DNA of 64,000 bases from Strigamia acuminata (Eukaryota > Arthropoda > Chilopoda > Geophilomorpha > Linotaeniidae), in the NCBI GenBank assembly GCA_949358305.1, contig OX442314.1, forward strand, positions 1,987,087 through 2,051,086, read 5' to 3'. The notes under the pieces were generated by a model, which worked only from the letters and a program-made list of their open reading frames with translations, had not been told where the DNA came from and did not search any database. The translations under genes were made by a program, and so were the position numbers. Within the stretch, counting starts at the first letter, position 1. Each line of letters begins with the position of its first letter. Below are positions 1 to 11,546 of this stretch, piece after piece.

Positions 1-783
1 TTTTAGATTCCTTTCCAACAATTAAGACACTACCTGATGTAAGATTAAATTTGAAAAAAAAAATTGAAGTTTATCCTCAACAGTTTGATTTATGTGCAGG
101 CGTAAATGAAACAATCCTCACATTATTTTTGCAAATACGCATTAAACATGCAATAAAATTAGAAAACAGCATGATTACGCAGAAACCTAGAAAAGCAAAC
201 AGAAAATTAAATAACATAACTCACAAATGATTAACGAAACTATTACATTTTTAAGCCTAACATGTACCTCTTTTAATTAAATATTACTCATTACTTATTT
301 TAACCTATTCAACCTAATTTAACTACCGTACATTTGTAAACAGATGACATTAAAACTTGAGTTCATTATATTTGTCTTTCAATCTATTTCTGTCCTGAAA
401 TAAAATAAAATTGTTGTTTTTAATAAATATCTTAACTTATCTAACGAATGTTTAGTACTGCGGAAGATCGAAACTTGAACCGCTGTAATGTTTTAGCGAC
501 GTTTTACCCTTGGTTTCTTTGTTTGTTGTTGTTTTTTTCTCTTGTTTTTCCTGTTTTTCCGTGTTTTTTTAGGTTTTTAGGTTATCATTATTAGCGAACT
601 CGTGGTGGGAAGTTTGAAAAGATTACAATCGAGGTAAAAGAATAAATAAAACGATAATTGTTTTATACACGATACACGGACGATGATACGTCTTTGATCG
701 GATTTTACAATTTTTTTACAGGCTGTGCGATGCAAAAATTATACAAAAAAATTGTATAAAAAAATTAAATTGAAAAGAATAAA
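1..783. other. No gene recognised; 3' flank of the VRK-BAF gene
   Basis: AT-rich sequence with homopolymer runs and no ORF resembling a protein I know. It lies downstream of the minus-strand stop codon at 784-786 and probably holds the 3' UTR of that gene. Confidence 0.5.
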
Positions 784-3700
784 TTAAACCCAGAATCCCC
801 ACGTTGACCCCCACACTCGGAGACACTCGTGGCAGTTCAACGCGTCTCTTCGGACAATCGAACGAGCCGTGTCCGTCAACCAGGCGACGAATGGTTCCAA
901 TTCTTTTTCGTAGTACACGTACATCGACAAAATTCCTCGAGCCTGAAGGAAATCAAAAATTATAAACAAAATTGAAAAGAAAAAGAAAAATGTGTGTACA
1001 AGTTAAACTACTTGACATGTAAATCAGACTAAAAATCGTTGTTTCGATTACTCAAGTAAACCACAGTGGGATCCAGGAGTTACATAAAATTCAATTTTTT
1101 CAACAAAAAATTCAGATTTAAACCCAAGAAATTTATTCCGAGACCAAAACAGCCAATTTTGGGCACAAAACAGCCAATTTTGGGCACAAAACAGCCAATT
1201 TTGGGCACAAAACAGCCAATTTTGGGCACAAAACAGCCAATTTTGGGCACAAAACAGCCAATTTTGGGCACAAAACAGCCAATTTTGGGCACAAAACAGC
1301 CAATTTAGGGCACAAAAAAGCCAATTTTGGGCACAAAACTCAAATTTGGCTCAAAATCTAATACAACGCGGGTGTTCTAATCCCAAAATTCAGATTTTTT
1401 TCGCGCTTTATTAGGGACCCAGGCACAATGAAGATTTCCAGTAACGTTAACAAACACACCGTGGCAAAGCCAGCCCGTTCTAATTCCACCCTGGCTTCCG
1501 GCCCAATGCCCGGTAAATCTTCGGCGGGTTTATCGGCCAAGTCGCGGGACGACAGAAAGCGTAGTCTTTTCGTCTGTGCTGAAGCGGACGATTCGTCGTT
1601 CGTCGAAAGCGACCTTAAAGTTCTTTAAGACAAATGTTACGTCACGATTAATGCAATTCCTCGACGTGTTTCTAACCTGTCAGGTTGGACGGATGGAACA
1701 GCCGATTGTTCGCTCGGGCTTTGGTCCCCCAGTTGTTCGCAAGTGCGTTTCGAATCCTGTTTGCGAGTGAAAACATATATTAGTTAGAGAACACGGTAAC
1801 TCGAATCGTTTTTACCCTCGTCATCTCGGTCGAATCGTCGGCCACTCTCTTCGACCGCGAGGATTCGCCGACGACGTTTATCAGATCGAGTTTGCCGTCG
1901 TTTTCCACGCCGGCTTTGGCGAGCGCTTCGAGCAGAGATTCGCGGCAGCCGTCGTAGTTGGGTATTTCCTCGAAACCCAACATCACGACGTAATCGAACA
2001 ACCGTTCAAGACCCGGACACGGACTCGCGTCCCCGTAGCATTCGTCGAACAGCTTCGGGACGTCGTCTAAATATCTGCAGATTTTTTTTATTTATTATTT
2101 TCAGTTTGGTAATAGAATACAGGGCAGATCCAGAAACGTACAAGTAGGTGCCCGTTTTGATTCAGTTTTTCACAAACAAAAATTGAAAAAAGTTTTTTTG
2201 GGCCTAAAGATTTTTTTTGAGCGTAAGAATGATTTTTTCTGAGCGTAAGAATGATTATTTTGAGCCTAAAAATTATATTTTGTGCTTAGTTTGAGCCTAA
2301 AAATAATTTTTTGCGCCTAAAAATGAATTTTTGCGCCTAAAAATGGATTTTTGCGCCTAAAAATGGATTTTTGCGCCTAAAAATGGATTTTTGCGCCTAA
2401 AAATGGATTTTTGCGCCTAAAAATGGATTTTTGCGCCTAAAAATGGATTTTTGCGCCTAAAAATGGATTTTTGCGCCTAAAAATGGATTTTTGCGCCTAA
2501 AAATGGATTTTTGCGCCTAAAAATGATTTTTTAAGCATAAAAATAATTTTTTGAGTTTAAAATAATTTTTTGAGCTTAAAAATGGATTATTGCGTCTAAA
2601 AATGTTTTTTTTGAGCCTAAAAATGATTTTTTTGTGCTTAAAAATGTTTTTTTAAGCCTAAAAATGATTTTTTGGTACCGTACACGGTACACCTCTACCT
2701 GGATCTGTTCCTGAAAAAATTTATTACTTTATTTTTTGACTTTCGACCGCTTCGTAATCGTCCAGTTCCGCCTCGGCTTCCCACGGTAATTTGCCGCTCG
2801 ATAATTGCAGCATTGTGTAAGCCAACATTTCCAAGTCCGAACGACGGGTTAACCCTAAAACAAACAAACAAACAAATGTTCTATAATAATATTAAAAACA
2901 AAACAATAACAACTGACGGCCGAGGTGAGCGTCGCGACTGGTCGACTCGAGCGTGCCGTAGTGCGCCCACTCCGAGTCCGGTTCGACCGTTTTGTGCGTG
3001 CCGTCGCATTTCGAATACGGGTAGGCAAGTCCAAAATCGACCAAATAGACCTGCGCAATAATTAATTAAATATTTAATTAATTAATTAATTTATTGTTTC
3101 ATTACTCGATCGCAACATTTGCGGTCGACGAGTATGTTCGACGCCTTGACGTCGTTGTGAACGTAGCCACAATCATGAATGTATTCCAACGCATCAAACT
3201 ACGAATAAAAAAGAAAATATTGTAAACGCGTCACTTCCGATTTCCATCACTCACAATTTGAATTCCTAAATTCACGACAGTTTTCGCGGACAATCTCTTC
3301 CCGTTCTCCGTCCAAAACTGTTTCAAACTGTTCCCGAATCGCTCCATCACCACCAATCCGTACTCGACCCCGTCGAACTCGTCCACCCCGTACGAAATCA
3401 ATTTCGGCAACCCCAGAAACTTCAACTTCCGCTTTTCCTTCCATCCTTCGACTAAAAAAAAAACAAAATATTCAAAACAACGATTCAAAATCAATTCAAA
3501 ATCCGTTTTACTCTGTTCACATCTGCAATGGCCGCTGTAAAACATCACTTCCGGTCCCGAAGTCGGGCTATCGTAAAGTTCCTTCAAAAAAACATTCATT
3601 TACTGTATTTCATTTAAAATTAAATTGAATTAAATTAAACATAAGTGTCCCGATCAATTTTTTTCCTGAAATTGTGTTTTTCACGATTTTACATTCGTTT

Positions 3701-4112
3701 TTGATTGATTTTATTTATTTATTTGTTGATGCACTCACAACTTTTATTGCGAGTGCAACATCCGGTTCGGGAAAAGCCTGCCTGAGTGTGCAATCAGCAT
3801 TGAGATTGCCCGCGACGATCCACGGATTGGGCGATTCGCTCAAAACTGAGAAAGAGAGAAATGAAACTGAGTGTCCATCTCGGCGTAATTAAATTACTCA
3901 CCGCTGTAGATTTCGGCGCAACCTCCTGCACCGAGGGTTTTGCCCAGGATCCACCCTTGTTCTAAGATATCCTTCAACACATGTCCCGCCGGAAAGTTCA
4001 AAGAAACGTGATCGATCGGATCTAAATCAATTCGTGATAAAATTATAAGTGAGTCGTACACTTCCGATTCCGTACGGATCTAATAACAACCTGTTTTCTC
4101 TTCGCGCGACAT
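784..4112 (-). CDS. VRK-family kinase fused to a C-terminal BAF domain (VRK-A)
   Basis: Twelve exons (4091-4112, 3902-4021, 3739-3845, 3512-3581, 3255-3451, 3106-3198, 2918-3050, 2728-2854, 1816-2074, 1677-1756, 1460-1613, 784-942) sum to 1521 nt, or 506 aa, with every junction GT-AG and in phase. Residues 30-330 are a vaccinia-related kinase domain: P-loop GAGGCA (38-43), AIKV lysine 82, catalytic HNDVKASN (186-193), DFG (208-210). The P-loop has CA where VRKs usually have FG. A linker of about 90 residues, rich in Ser and Arg, follows. Residues about 415-506 match Barrier-to-Autointegration Factor: ADKP...LPGIG hairpin motif (429-440), ELERAGF, then an exon that aligns without gaps up to AWLTDT and ends in C-x-x-CLRVW. 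BAF is known to bind DNA and LEM proteins, and VRK1 phosphorylates its N-terminus, so kinase and substrate fold are joined. The BAF part has no upstream ATG of its own. What is inferred: expression as one protein. Confidence 0.88.
1146..1345. repeat. Minisatellite in the last intron of VRK-A
   Basis: About nine tandem copies of a 21-bp unit built around ttttgggcacaaaacagcc, in the intron (943-1459) that separates the two BAF-encoding exons. Because the unit is a multiple of three it gives spurious ORFs in several frames. Confidence 0.9.
2205..2690. repeat. Minisatellite in VRK-A intron 8
   Basis: A 20-bp unit (tttttgcgcctaaaaatgga) is repeated about ten times almost without change, flanked by degraded copies. 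It lies within intron 2075-2727. Confidence 0.9.
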
Positions 4113-4601
4113 CTTTCGCTCGATTTAATCGGAAGAATGCCACCGCAGCCACTGTCGTCCGTGTCCAGACCAGACGAGTCCAGAATATGTGTTTGAAAGT
4201 TGATGTAGACACCGTCGATGCCGCGGGATTGGTCAGAATCATCCATAAACCAGACTCGACTAAACGACGATAATAAAAATGTTGTAGGTCAAATATGGTG
4301 CGTAATAACTTTGATGTTTATTTACGAAAAAAAAAATAGATTTATGTCGAAAAGAAAATGAAAAAAATAAATAAAAACTAAAAATTGGATTTGGATCGGG
4401 TTGGTGGCGTGTGATTGGTCAAACGTTTCCAGGCTCGACTAAACGATAGTTAACACTAAAAAATCGAAATTTGAGACACCATTTTATTCATTTAGTTTAT
4501 TTATTTATTGGTTTTGCTCTCCAAAGGAGTATCTGTTTATTATTATTATAATTGTATTTAAAATCCGAGTACAAAACACAAATGAGAATGATTCATTAAA
4601 A
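4113..4601. other. Spacer between the VRK-A start and the HEAT gene 3' end
   Basis: AT-rich spacer between two minus-strand genes. It should hold the VRK-A promoter and the HEAT-gene 3' UTR. I see no RNA gene or repeat in it. Confidence 0.5.
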
Positions 4602-7600
4602 TTAATAAGGAGCAATGTGAAGATTCGCATCCAACTGTTGCACGTATCTGAATGAAATCAATAAAACAAAACGTAAACTCCGACGACTTAATCGAAACAA
4701 AATTCCTTACGCGGGGTGAAACAGTTCGACTCGTGTGCGAAGAATATTTGGTCCCAACAGCGTGCTCAGATGATTCAGACATTGGCTGGCTGCACTCGAC
4801 GTCAGTGCGTTTTCCAGGTTCTTAAAAAAAGGTCGTAAAATTTAATAAATCAATTTAAAACAAATAAAAATTCTAAAATTAACCAGGCTATAAAATATCG
4901 GTTCCAAAAACAAATCCAATTGCATCTTAAAGTCGCGTTTGCCGATTCCGTCGGCAATCGTCGGCAACTAAACAAAAATTAATTACAACTTAATTTAATT
5001 TAATTAAAAAAAATAATCGATTTTCTTTACTTGTTTGCACATGGTCTCTAATAAATTAACGTGATGCGTGTAATGTCGAAATTGTACGGCTTTTGAGACC
5101 AAATCGAGCAGCGCCGGCATCTCGGCCTTAATGACCGGAAGCGCCGCCATTTCCGATATCAAATAAATCGATCTAAATAAAAAATTAATTAAAATAATTT
5201 TTGTTTACAAAAATAATTTTTTTTACCCGTCGGCCAATTCCCAGGGCTGGGGAGCCGTCCTGAAGGTCCGGTTCATTCCGCTCATGCAACCTCCGCCGCA
5301 ACCCCGGCCCATCTTGGGCGCCAACGACCCGCACGAGTACATCTGCAACGCGGAAAAATCCGTCAGAAATCGCGACGACAAAAAAAAAAAATCGATTAAA
5401 ACGGTTTAGTCGACCGTTTGGTTCGTGTGTAAATCCATATCGTTGTCGCGCATTCGTTTGACGACGCCGAACGTCGCCGGACCTTTGTCGATGTCCGGGT
5501 ACTTTTCCGACTCCGCCTGCTGGTCCTTCACGTTCGTCAAACCCTCTTTCGCCTTGTTGAGGATCGTCGGCAGAACGTCCATGCCTAAAATTAAAAATTT
5601 TAAGAAATAAATAAGTAAAGATAAAAAACGTGTTTGGTGCACTTACCGTAAGCTCGTACTACGTTCGTCAAAGCGGCGGCCGCACCTTGGCGCACCGACG
5701 GGATCGAATCTTCCAAATTGATGAAAAACAGAGGAAATAGCGTCTCCAACGACCCCCTGCGTCCATTAAATTTGAATTTAAATTAAATTAAATGCTAAAA
5801 AACGAAAAAAACGGATTTATACCGTTTTACGCTCAATCCCGTTTCGCCAAAAATGAAAATATCGAATGATCGGCCGTTCGATTTTTTGTGATTTTATCCA
5901 ATTTTAACCAATTTAACTTATTTTAACCAGTTTTAACACGTTTTAACGCTAGTATGTTAATCTACAATAGTTAAAAATTATGGAAAATCTACAAAAAATT
6001 AATGCAAAATTTAAAAAATTTAAAAAATATAAAACAACCGTTTATAATCATTTTAACGCATTTCAACTAGTTTTAACCAATTTTAACACGTTTTAACCAA
6101 TTTTAACACGTTTTAACCAGTTTTAACACGTTTTAACCAATTTTAAACAGTTTTAACACGTTTCAACCAATTTTAACAGTTTTTTTACACGTTTTTACGT
6201 ATAATCTGCAAAAACAAACGAAATATAAAATATAAAATAAATAAAGCTAGTTGAAATGTGTAAAAGTAAGTTAAAATTATGTTTAAAACGAAAAACATGA
6301 AAACATTTGGCCGAAAAGTGAAATTAGCCGGCTTAAATGTGGGCAAAACGGGATTTAGCGAACTCATTTCGACCTTGATTCTTCCGGGTAGCTGTAGAGG
6401 AAATTGCCGCACGCCAGACACGCGGAGTCGCGGACCGGCCAACTGTCGTCGCTGAAACAAACGATGAGCGTCTGCAGCAGCTCCGGCACGAACGGGCGCA
6501 CGGCGTCCGCGTCGATCTTGACGGCCAGCTCGGCGATGCAGGAGCACGAGGCCTCGCGCACCGCGTGGTTCTCGACGCGCGTCTGCTCCACGTAGTGCTC
6601 CACCACGTGCTCGATGTACTTGCGCACCAACTCCTTGCCCTCGGTGCCGGCGATCTGGCGCCACGTCTCCTGCGAGTAGATGCGAACGCCTTCCGCCAAG
6701 TAGTATCGGTTGAGGCACAGTTTGGGGATGAGTTCCGGGTAGAACGCCTGTTTGGTGTCTTCGCCGACGCTCGCCAGAAACTTCCTCGTGGCCACGGCGG
6801 CCGCCAGACGCACCTGGCTCCAGTTGTCCGTCAGCCCGACGCCCAGGTGGCGACTGAACTGGTGGCCGAAGCGAAGGATGGGGCTCGATTCCGTGAGCGA
6901 CGCCGGTCCGCCGTCCGCCGTCTGCTCGAGCGCGCAGCCGCAGATGAGGGATGAGAGCACGCCGTAGCCGGTCTCGCGGACAAAGCGATTCGCGTGCGAC
7001 AAACTCTCGAAGATGAGGTCGACGAGTTCTTGAGTCACGTACTCCTCAAACCGTTGGCCGCAACCGTCCACCATCGACTGAAGCGCTCTGTAATATAATC
7101 ATTTAGATTATTGATCAATTTACACATTTATTTTAGTCATTTTGGCCAATTTAGACTAATTTAGTCATTTTGGTCATTTTGATATTTATTTTAGTCAGTT
7201 TGACATTTATTTTAGTCATTTTGACATTCATTTTAGTCATTTTGACATTCATTTTAGTCATTTTGACATTCATTTTAGTCATTTTGGTTAATTTAGACAT
7301 CTAGTTTAGTCATTTTGGTTAATTTAGACATCTATTTTAGTCATTTTGGCATTTATTTTAATCATTTTGGTTAATTTAGACATCTATTTTAGTCATTTTG
7401 GTTAATTTAAACATCTATTTTAGTCATTTTGGCATTTATTTTAATCATTTTGGTTAATTTAGACATCTATTTTAGTCATTTGGCAAATTTAGACATTTGT
7501 TTTAGTCAATTTGGCCAATTTAGACATCTCGTGGTACCCAATATCTTGCGAGATCACACAAATACAGAAAAATTCATCATTGAGGAATTTTTGGTTTATT

Positions 7601-8588
7601 TTTTAAGTTTTAATTTTAAAATTTTCTTTAGGTGATTTTATTTAACGTATGTCACACCTCGTCAAAAAACAGCAGCTTTAGTTAAGATCTCGCGTGATCT
7701 CAGGTACTGCGAGATGTACTACAAATACTAGAAATACTGTGTACACAGTATTTCTAAAATTCTTAATTCCGGTGATTTATCCGTTCAATTCAAACGTTTA
7801 ATCTGCCGATTACAGTGAGGAAAAAAAACGGAGAAATCACCACGCAAATTACTATAATTAAAATTAAATTGTTTTCCAATTACTTCATGCTGGTCTCCAA
7901 ACATTTCCATCCGGCCGTGTCGTGGAAAATCTGCGCCGCATCGACGCTCTGTATACACGAAAAACAATCAATAATCACTTAAATTTTAAAATTTCCAACT
8001 CGTGTGTTCTTTTTACGCGACGTTCGGCCCCAAATTTCTCGACGAATCTGTCGGTTTCGGCGCAATCCGCGGTCGTCGACGTCAATTCGGAATTGGACGC
8101 TTCGCGCGCTAAATTCGTGCGAATTAAATTCAAAACGACGTCTCTGCTCTGCGCATATATCGTCGGTCCGAATTTCTGACACAAAACTCCCAAAACTTCG
8201 CCTAAAAATAAAAGAAAATTAATGTATTAAATGTTTTTTGTTTTTAAATTGTTTTTAACAGACCCGCCGCCATTCGCACGCGAACTTCGTCGTCGGTGAG
8301 AAGTCGCAGGGCGAGGATCCGAATCCCCTTGGCGAATTCTTCGCCGTATTTGTCGTGGGAATGCATGTGAACGAGCAAACATTTGGAGCCGAGCATGGCC
8401 GAGTTGCGCATCTCCCAACTCGGGTCGGAATTCTCGGCGTGACGGATGAGCGTGTCGCCCAAAGTCTCGATTTCCTTCGGACTCGCCACCTCGATGTATT
8501 TCTCCAGGCTCGGTATCGCTCTGTCTCTCTCCAGCTTCTTGGGACTGCACAGCAAGTCCAAAATCTCCGCTACGTCTCCGTTTGCCAT
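4602..8588 (-). CDS. HEAT/armadillo-repeat protein, function unassigned
   Basis: Eleven exons (8264-8588, 8017-8201, 7884-7948, 6374-7087, 5647-5756, 5415-5584, 5227-5342, 5031-5172, 4884-4967, 4711-4820, 4602-4647) total 2067 nt, or 688 aa, in phase throughout. The protein is a run of amphipathic helix pairs typical of HEAT repeats, for example AVREASCSCIAELAVKI and WPVRDSACLACGNFL, resembling importin-like or TOG-like scaffolds. No transmembrane segment or catalytic motif is visible. Exon 7 has a short Gly/Cys-rich loop (GRGCGGGC). I chose the ATG at 8586-8588 (MANGD), because it opens directly into the first helix; in-frame ATGs further upstream at 8600 and 8666 are also possible. I do not recognise the orthologue. 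The gene is head to head with the PRP8-like copy across 365 bp. Confidence 0.8.
5890..6190. repeat. Minisatellite in HEAT-gene intron 4
   Basis: Imperfect tandem copies of a roughly 20-bp unit, ttttaaccaattttaacacg, within intron 5757-6373. Confidence 0.8.
7130..7530. repeat. Minisatellite in HEAT-gene intron 3
   Basis: Tandem, partly higher-order repeats of tttagtcattttgacattc and of tttagtcattttggttaatt. They sit inside intron 7088-7883. Confidence 0.85.
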
Positions 8589-8953
8589 GATCAATGTCAT
8601 CGCAACCACAAAAGATGTATTCAACTGGCGATTATCGCCACCAGGCGGAGCTATTGTCCGAGCCAAAACATGGCGGCGAAACTACCGCGGGAAAAACAAA
8701 TCTAAAATAGAACTAAATTTGAAAAAAATTAAAGTTTTATTTCGCAGTTATAATAATCATCATCAATTAATAAACTGGAAAATAAATGGCACAAACTGGT
8801 TATCGGAATGTCTTGTTTTGCGAGATAATTGAATGAATGGACGTCTGTGTAACGTTTCGATATTTTTTACTATTTAAAAGACACAAGAGCAATCTGTGGT
8901 TATTAAGAGCCCGACGCTTCGACTGACACACCACACCATCCACTTCTGTTACT

Positions 8954-9799
8954 ATGGATTTCTCATTGAAACACGAAATTAGTTGGTTTGTTGACGACAC
9001 TTGCGCTTACAGGGTCAAAACGCACCGAACTGCAGAAGGAAATTTAACGACTATCCCGATCAACGGCGCCATTTACATTTTCAACTCGATCACCGGACAA
9101 TTATTCTTGAAAATTGTTCACGCGTCCGACTGGGCGGCTTATAAACAACGTTCGCCCGAACTAGCGAAATGGGAAACGGCGAAACAAGTGTCCGCACTCA
9201 TCCGTTCTTTGCCGGCGAAGGAACGACCCGAACGGATTGTCGTTTCCCGCAAAGGAGCGTTCAGGCCGTTGCGAAAGCATTTGCGCCATTTGCCCGACAT
9301 CCTCATCGAGGTGAAGGCGTACGAAGTGCAATTATATTTCCAAGCGTTGTTTGAATTACGTCAGTTTGACGATTTGATCAACACTGCCAGCGAAGCGAAA
9401 ATGGTCGTTCTCAACCTTTACGACGATTGGTTGAAGACCATTTCACATAACGCCACTTTCTGGCGTCTAAGTCTCATATTGACGGGGCTGCGTTGTAGCA
9501 ACGACAACGAGCGCATGTCTGTCGTGCTCAGTCCAATCGAAGCACACCACATTTGGTCGACGTTCACAGCGGAGGGATGGACCGAAGCCCTCAGCCAACT
9601 CCACGGATTTATAGTCAACAAGACCACCAACCAGGGCTGGACTGGGAACAAATTGGACAGGGACCACCCATGGAAATTCCCCGTATCCCGCCGGGTGAGT
9701 CCAGCACTGCCACCAACTAGATCGGCTAGATTTGTTTCCGTAATTCTTGTGTGCATCGTGTGTATTTTCATCAAAGCAGATTTCTTAAACATCTTTTAA
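8954..9799 (+). CDS. PRP8 domain IV (RNase H-like) retrocopy, intact ORF
   Basis: One continuous 281-codon ORF. Residues about 10-225 match the region of spliceosomal PRP8 that holds its RNase H-like domain IV: WFVDDT, EGNLTT.PINGAI, GQLFLKI, LAKWETA, ALIRSLP, NLYDDWLKTIS and EAHHIW are clear landmarks. PRP8 itself is about 2300 aa; here everything before this domain and the C-terminal Jab1/MPN domain are missing, and the match is strongly diverged. The absence of introns over this region contrasts with the intron-rich neighbours and points to a retrocopy. The last 33 residues are not PRP8-like and end in a hydrophobic stretch; however, a consensus donor (GTGAGT, 9694) and an acceptor (…AAAGCAG, ends 9778) could remove them, giving a protein that ends SRRIS. 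A polyadenylation signal, aataaa, lies near 9814. Function is unknown; it cannot be a complete PRP8. Confidence 0.8.
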   Translation: MDFSLKHEISWFVDDTCAYRVKTHRTAEGNLTTIPINGAIYIFNSITGQLFLKIVHASDWAAYKQRSPELAKWETAKQVSALIRSLPAKERPERIVVSRKGAFRPLRKHLRHLPDILIEVKAYEVQLYFQALFELRQFDDLINTASEAKMVVLNLYDDWLKTISHNATFWRLSLILTGLRCSNDNERMSVVLSPIEAHHIWSTFTAEGWTEALSQLHGFIVNKTTNQGWTGNKLDRDHPWKFPVSRRVSPALPPTRSARFVSVILVCIVCIFIKADFLNIF

Positions 9800-9839
9800 T
9801 TGAATATAAACCAATAAAGAATTAAAATTTATTTATTCA

Positions 9840-10240
9840 GAATGCTTGCGATTTTGGGATTTAATTTTATACAAAATGCGCTTCCTTTTAAAATTTTTCC
9901 TGCAATTTTATTTATTTATCTCTCAAATATTAAAGCAATTTATTCTGTTTGATGATCTCTGTAGAGTGCACTATAAGTTGAGTCCCCTTCAAAAAAAAAT
10001 TTTACTTTACTGTATGTCACAGACCAGCTTTTCCACTCGATAATTAGCGCGTAATTCCCCGTGTTTTGTCATATTTTTGTATTGTTTAGTGTCTTCTTTT
10101 GTATTGCACAAAGATGTCTGAAAAATGTGAAAAAAAATAGCTTTTGTTAAAATATTTAAGTTTATTGTCTGTGAAAAAGATGTTTGAAAAATACCGAAAT
10201 AGAAACAAAAATTGGTCGATTTGCAAAATTGTGTGTTGGC
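9840..10240. other. Non-coding flank, partly duplicated at 19.1 kb
   Basis: AT-rich. Positions about 9855-9965 recur, diverged, at about 19095-19225 in the same orientation. I see no gene here. Confidence 0.6.
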
Positions 10241-11357
10241 CTAAAAGAAATTATCGGAAATTAAAGCAACCTTCAAATCCAAGTTGTGATTTTTCGCATA
10301 ACTTTTGATTGATATCAAAGCGGAATCTCCCAAACTGACGCACTCTTTCCACATCAACTCCTTCAACGGACTTCGCAATTCCACCAATCTCATGATCGAA
10401 ACCAAACTAACCGAATCGCAACGAATTAACTTCAAAACTTTCAGACGTTTAAAGCCAACTTCTGAAATATAAATCTTCTAAATGCTCACACTGCAGAAGC
10501 GTTTTCATTTGCGATTCACTCACATCATCTCCAAACATGCATTGCAGTCGTAGAGTGGTCAGTCGTTGCAGTACGTTTATGCTGTTGCTGTACATTAGGC
10601 AGGCAAAATTCTCAAAAATTGATAACTCGCGTAAATTTGGGAAAGTGGTGTTAACAAACATGACGTCGTCCCGATTGGAATAACCGAGCATTTGCTCCAA
10701 TAAGTATGTGCGCAATGTTGGGTTTGATCGTCGTTTTAAAGCATTAATTACATCGCCCCAAAACAGCGATGTTTCAAACACTTTCAAAAGAGGCAGTCCG
10801 TCTAGAAGGAACAAAAACACGTCGAGTGACATCCCGGGACACCAGAGCTCTAAAAACGTCAGTTTCGTGCACCCGATTAATGGACGAAATTCTATATTTA
10901 CGTCTCTAGAATAATCAGATCTTATATAAAGTTTGGTCAATTGCGGACAATTTTGACCGATTGCAGCTACGAATTGATCCGTGTAATTTACGGACATGGA
11001 TAAATGTTGAAGTCGTGGTAGATGTGCCAACAGTTTGATTGCAGATTGTGAACAAAAATCTGAAGAGAATAAATTTAACTCTAAGCTTAAGAGGTTTTTA
11101 CACAATACAATTTTATCCAATACGAGATCAATGGACAGACCAAAGTTGTTGACATTCCGTAGAGATTTGGTGCCGGAACGAATGAAGATTTCCGGAGGCA
11201 AATTGGTATGCGGAAATTGCCGACACATTCGGTCGTATACCATGCCGATAATTTCGGATGGCTGATCCGCTAATTCGTGTTCCAACGCATCGAAATTGGT
11301 GGTTACGGTATTTAAACACACATCTTCCAGACTCGGAATTGATTTCTTGTACGGCAT
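10241..11357 (-). CDS. Intronless leucine-rich-repeat (F-box/LRR-like) gene with a likely frameshift
   Basis: An ORF of 302 codons runs from the ATG at 11357 to a stop at 10449. It is followed, in another frame, by coding-like sequence to 10241 (ISEVGFKRLKVLKL onward). LRR-type motifs are plentiful: LLSLELNLF, LPRLQHLSMSV, CPQLTKLYIRS, LTFLELWCPG, FPNLRELSIFENF. An N-terminal F-box is possible but not convincing. The frame change near 10450-10470 suggests an indel, so the last third of the repeat array may be lost; a sequence error is also possible. The region ttatatttcag there looks like an acceptor, but I found no donor that restores the frame. Rearranged pieces of the same gene lie at 18.5-18.9 kb. 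Probably a member of a repeated gene family. Confidence 0.6.
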
Positions 11358-11546
11358 GTTTACTATAAGCAGTTACGATCGATATATTTACCAACGACTG
11401 TCATTGGTTATTTGAGTTTTCAACACCCCTATTGGGCATTTTATCATCTAATAAGTGGATTTAAAAGTTAACCAATCATTCCACTGTGTAAATTTAATTT
11501 AATTTAATTGAACTGATTTTCAACCATAAAAGGAGATAACTTTTGT
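11358..11546. other. 5' flank of the LRR gene
   Basis: Short spacer holding the presumed LRR promoter; it ends where the outer LTR-like repeat begins. No other feature seen. Confidence 0.4.

Noticed and set aside
784-1613. A separate free-standing BAF gene downstream of VRK-A
   Set aside because: No ATG precedes the BAF-like region in exon 11, the frame is continuous from the kinase through correct splice sites, and no promoter-like gap exists. Transcript data would settle it.
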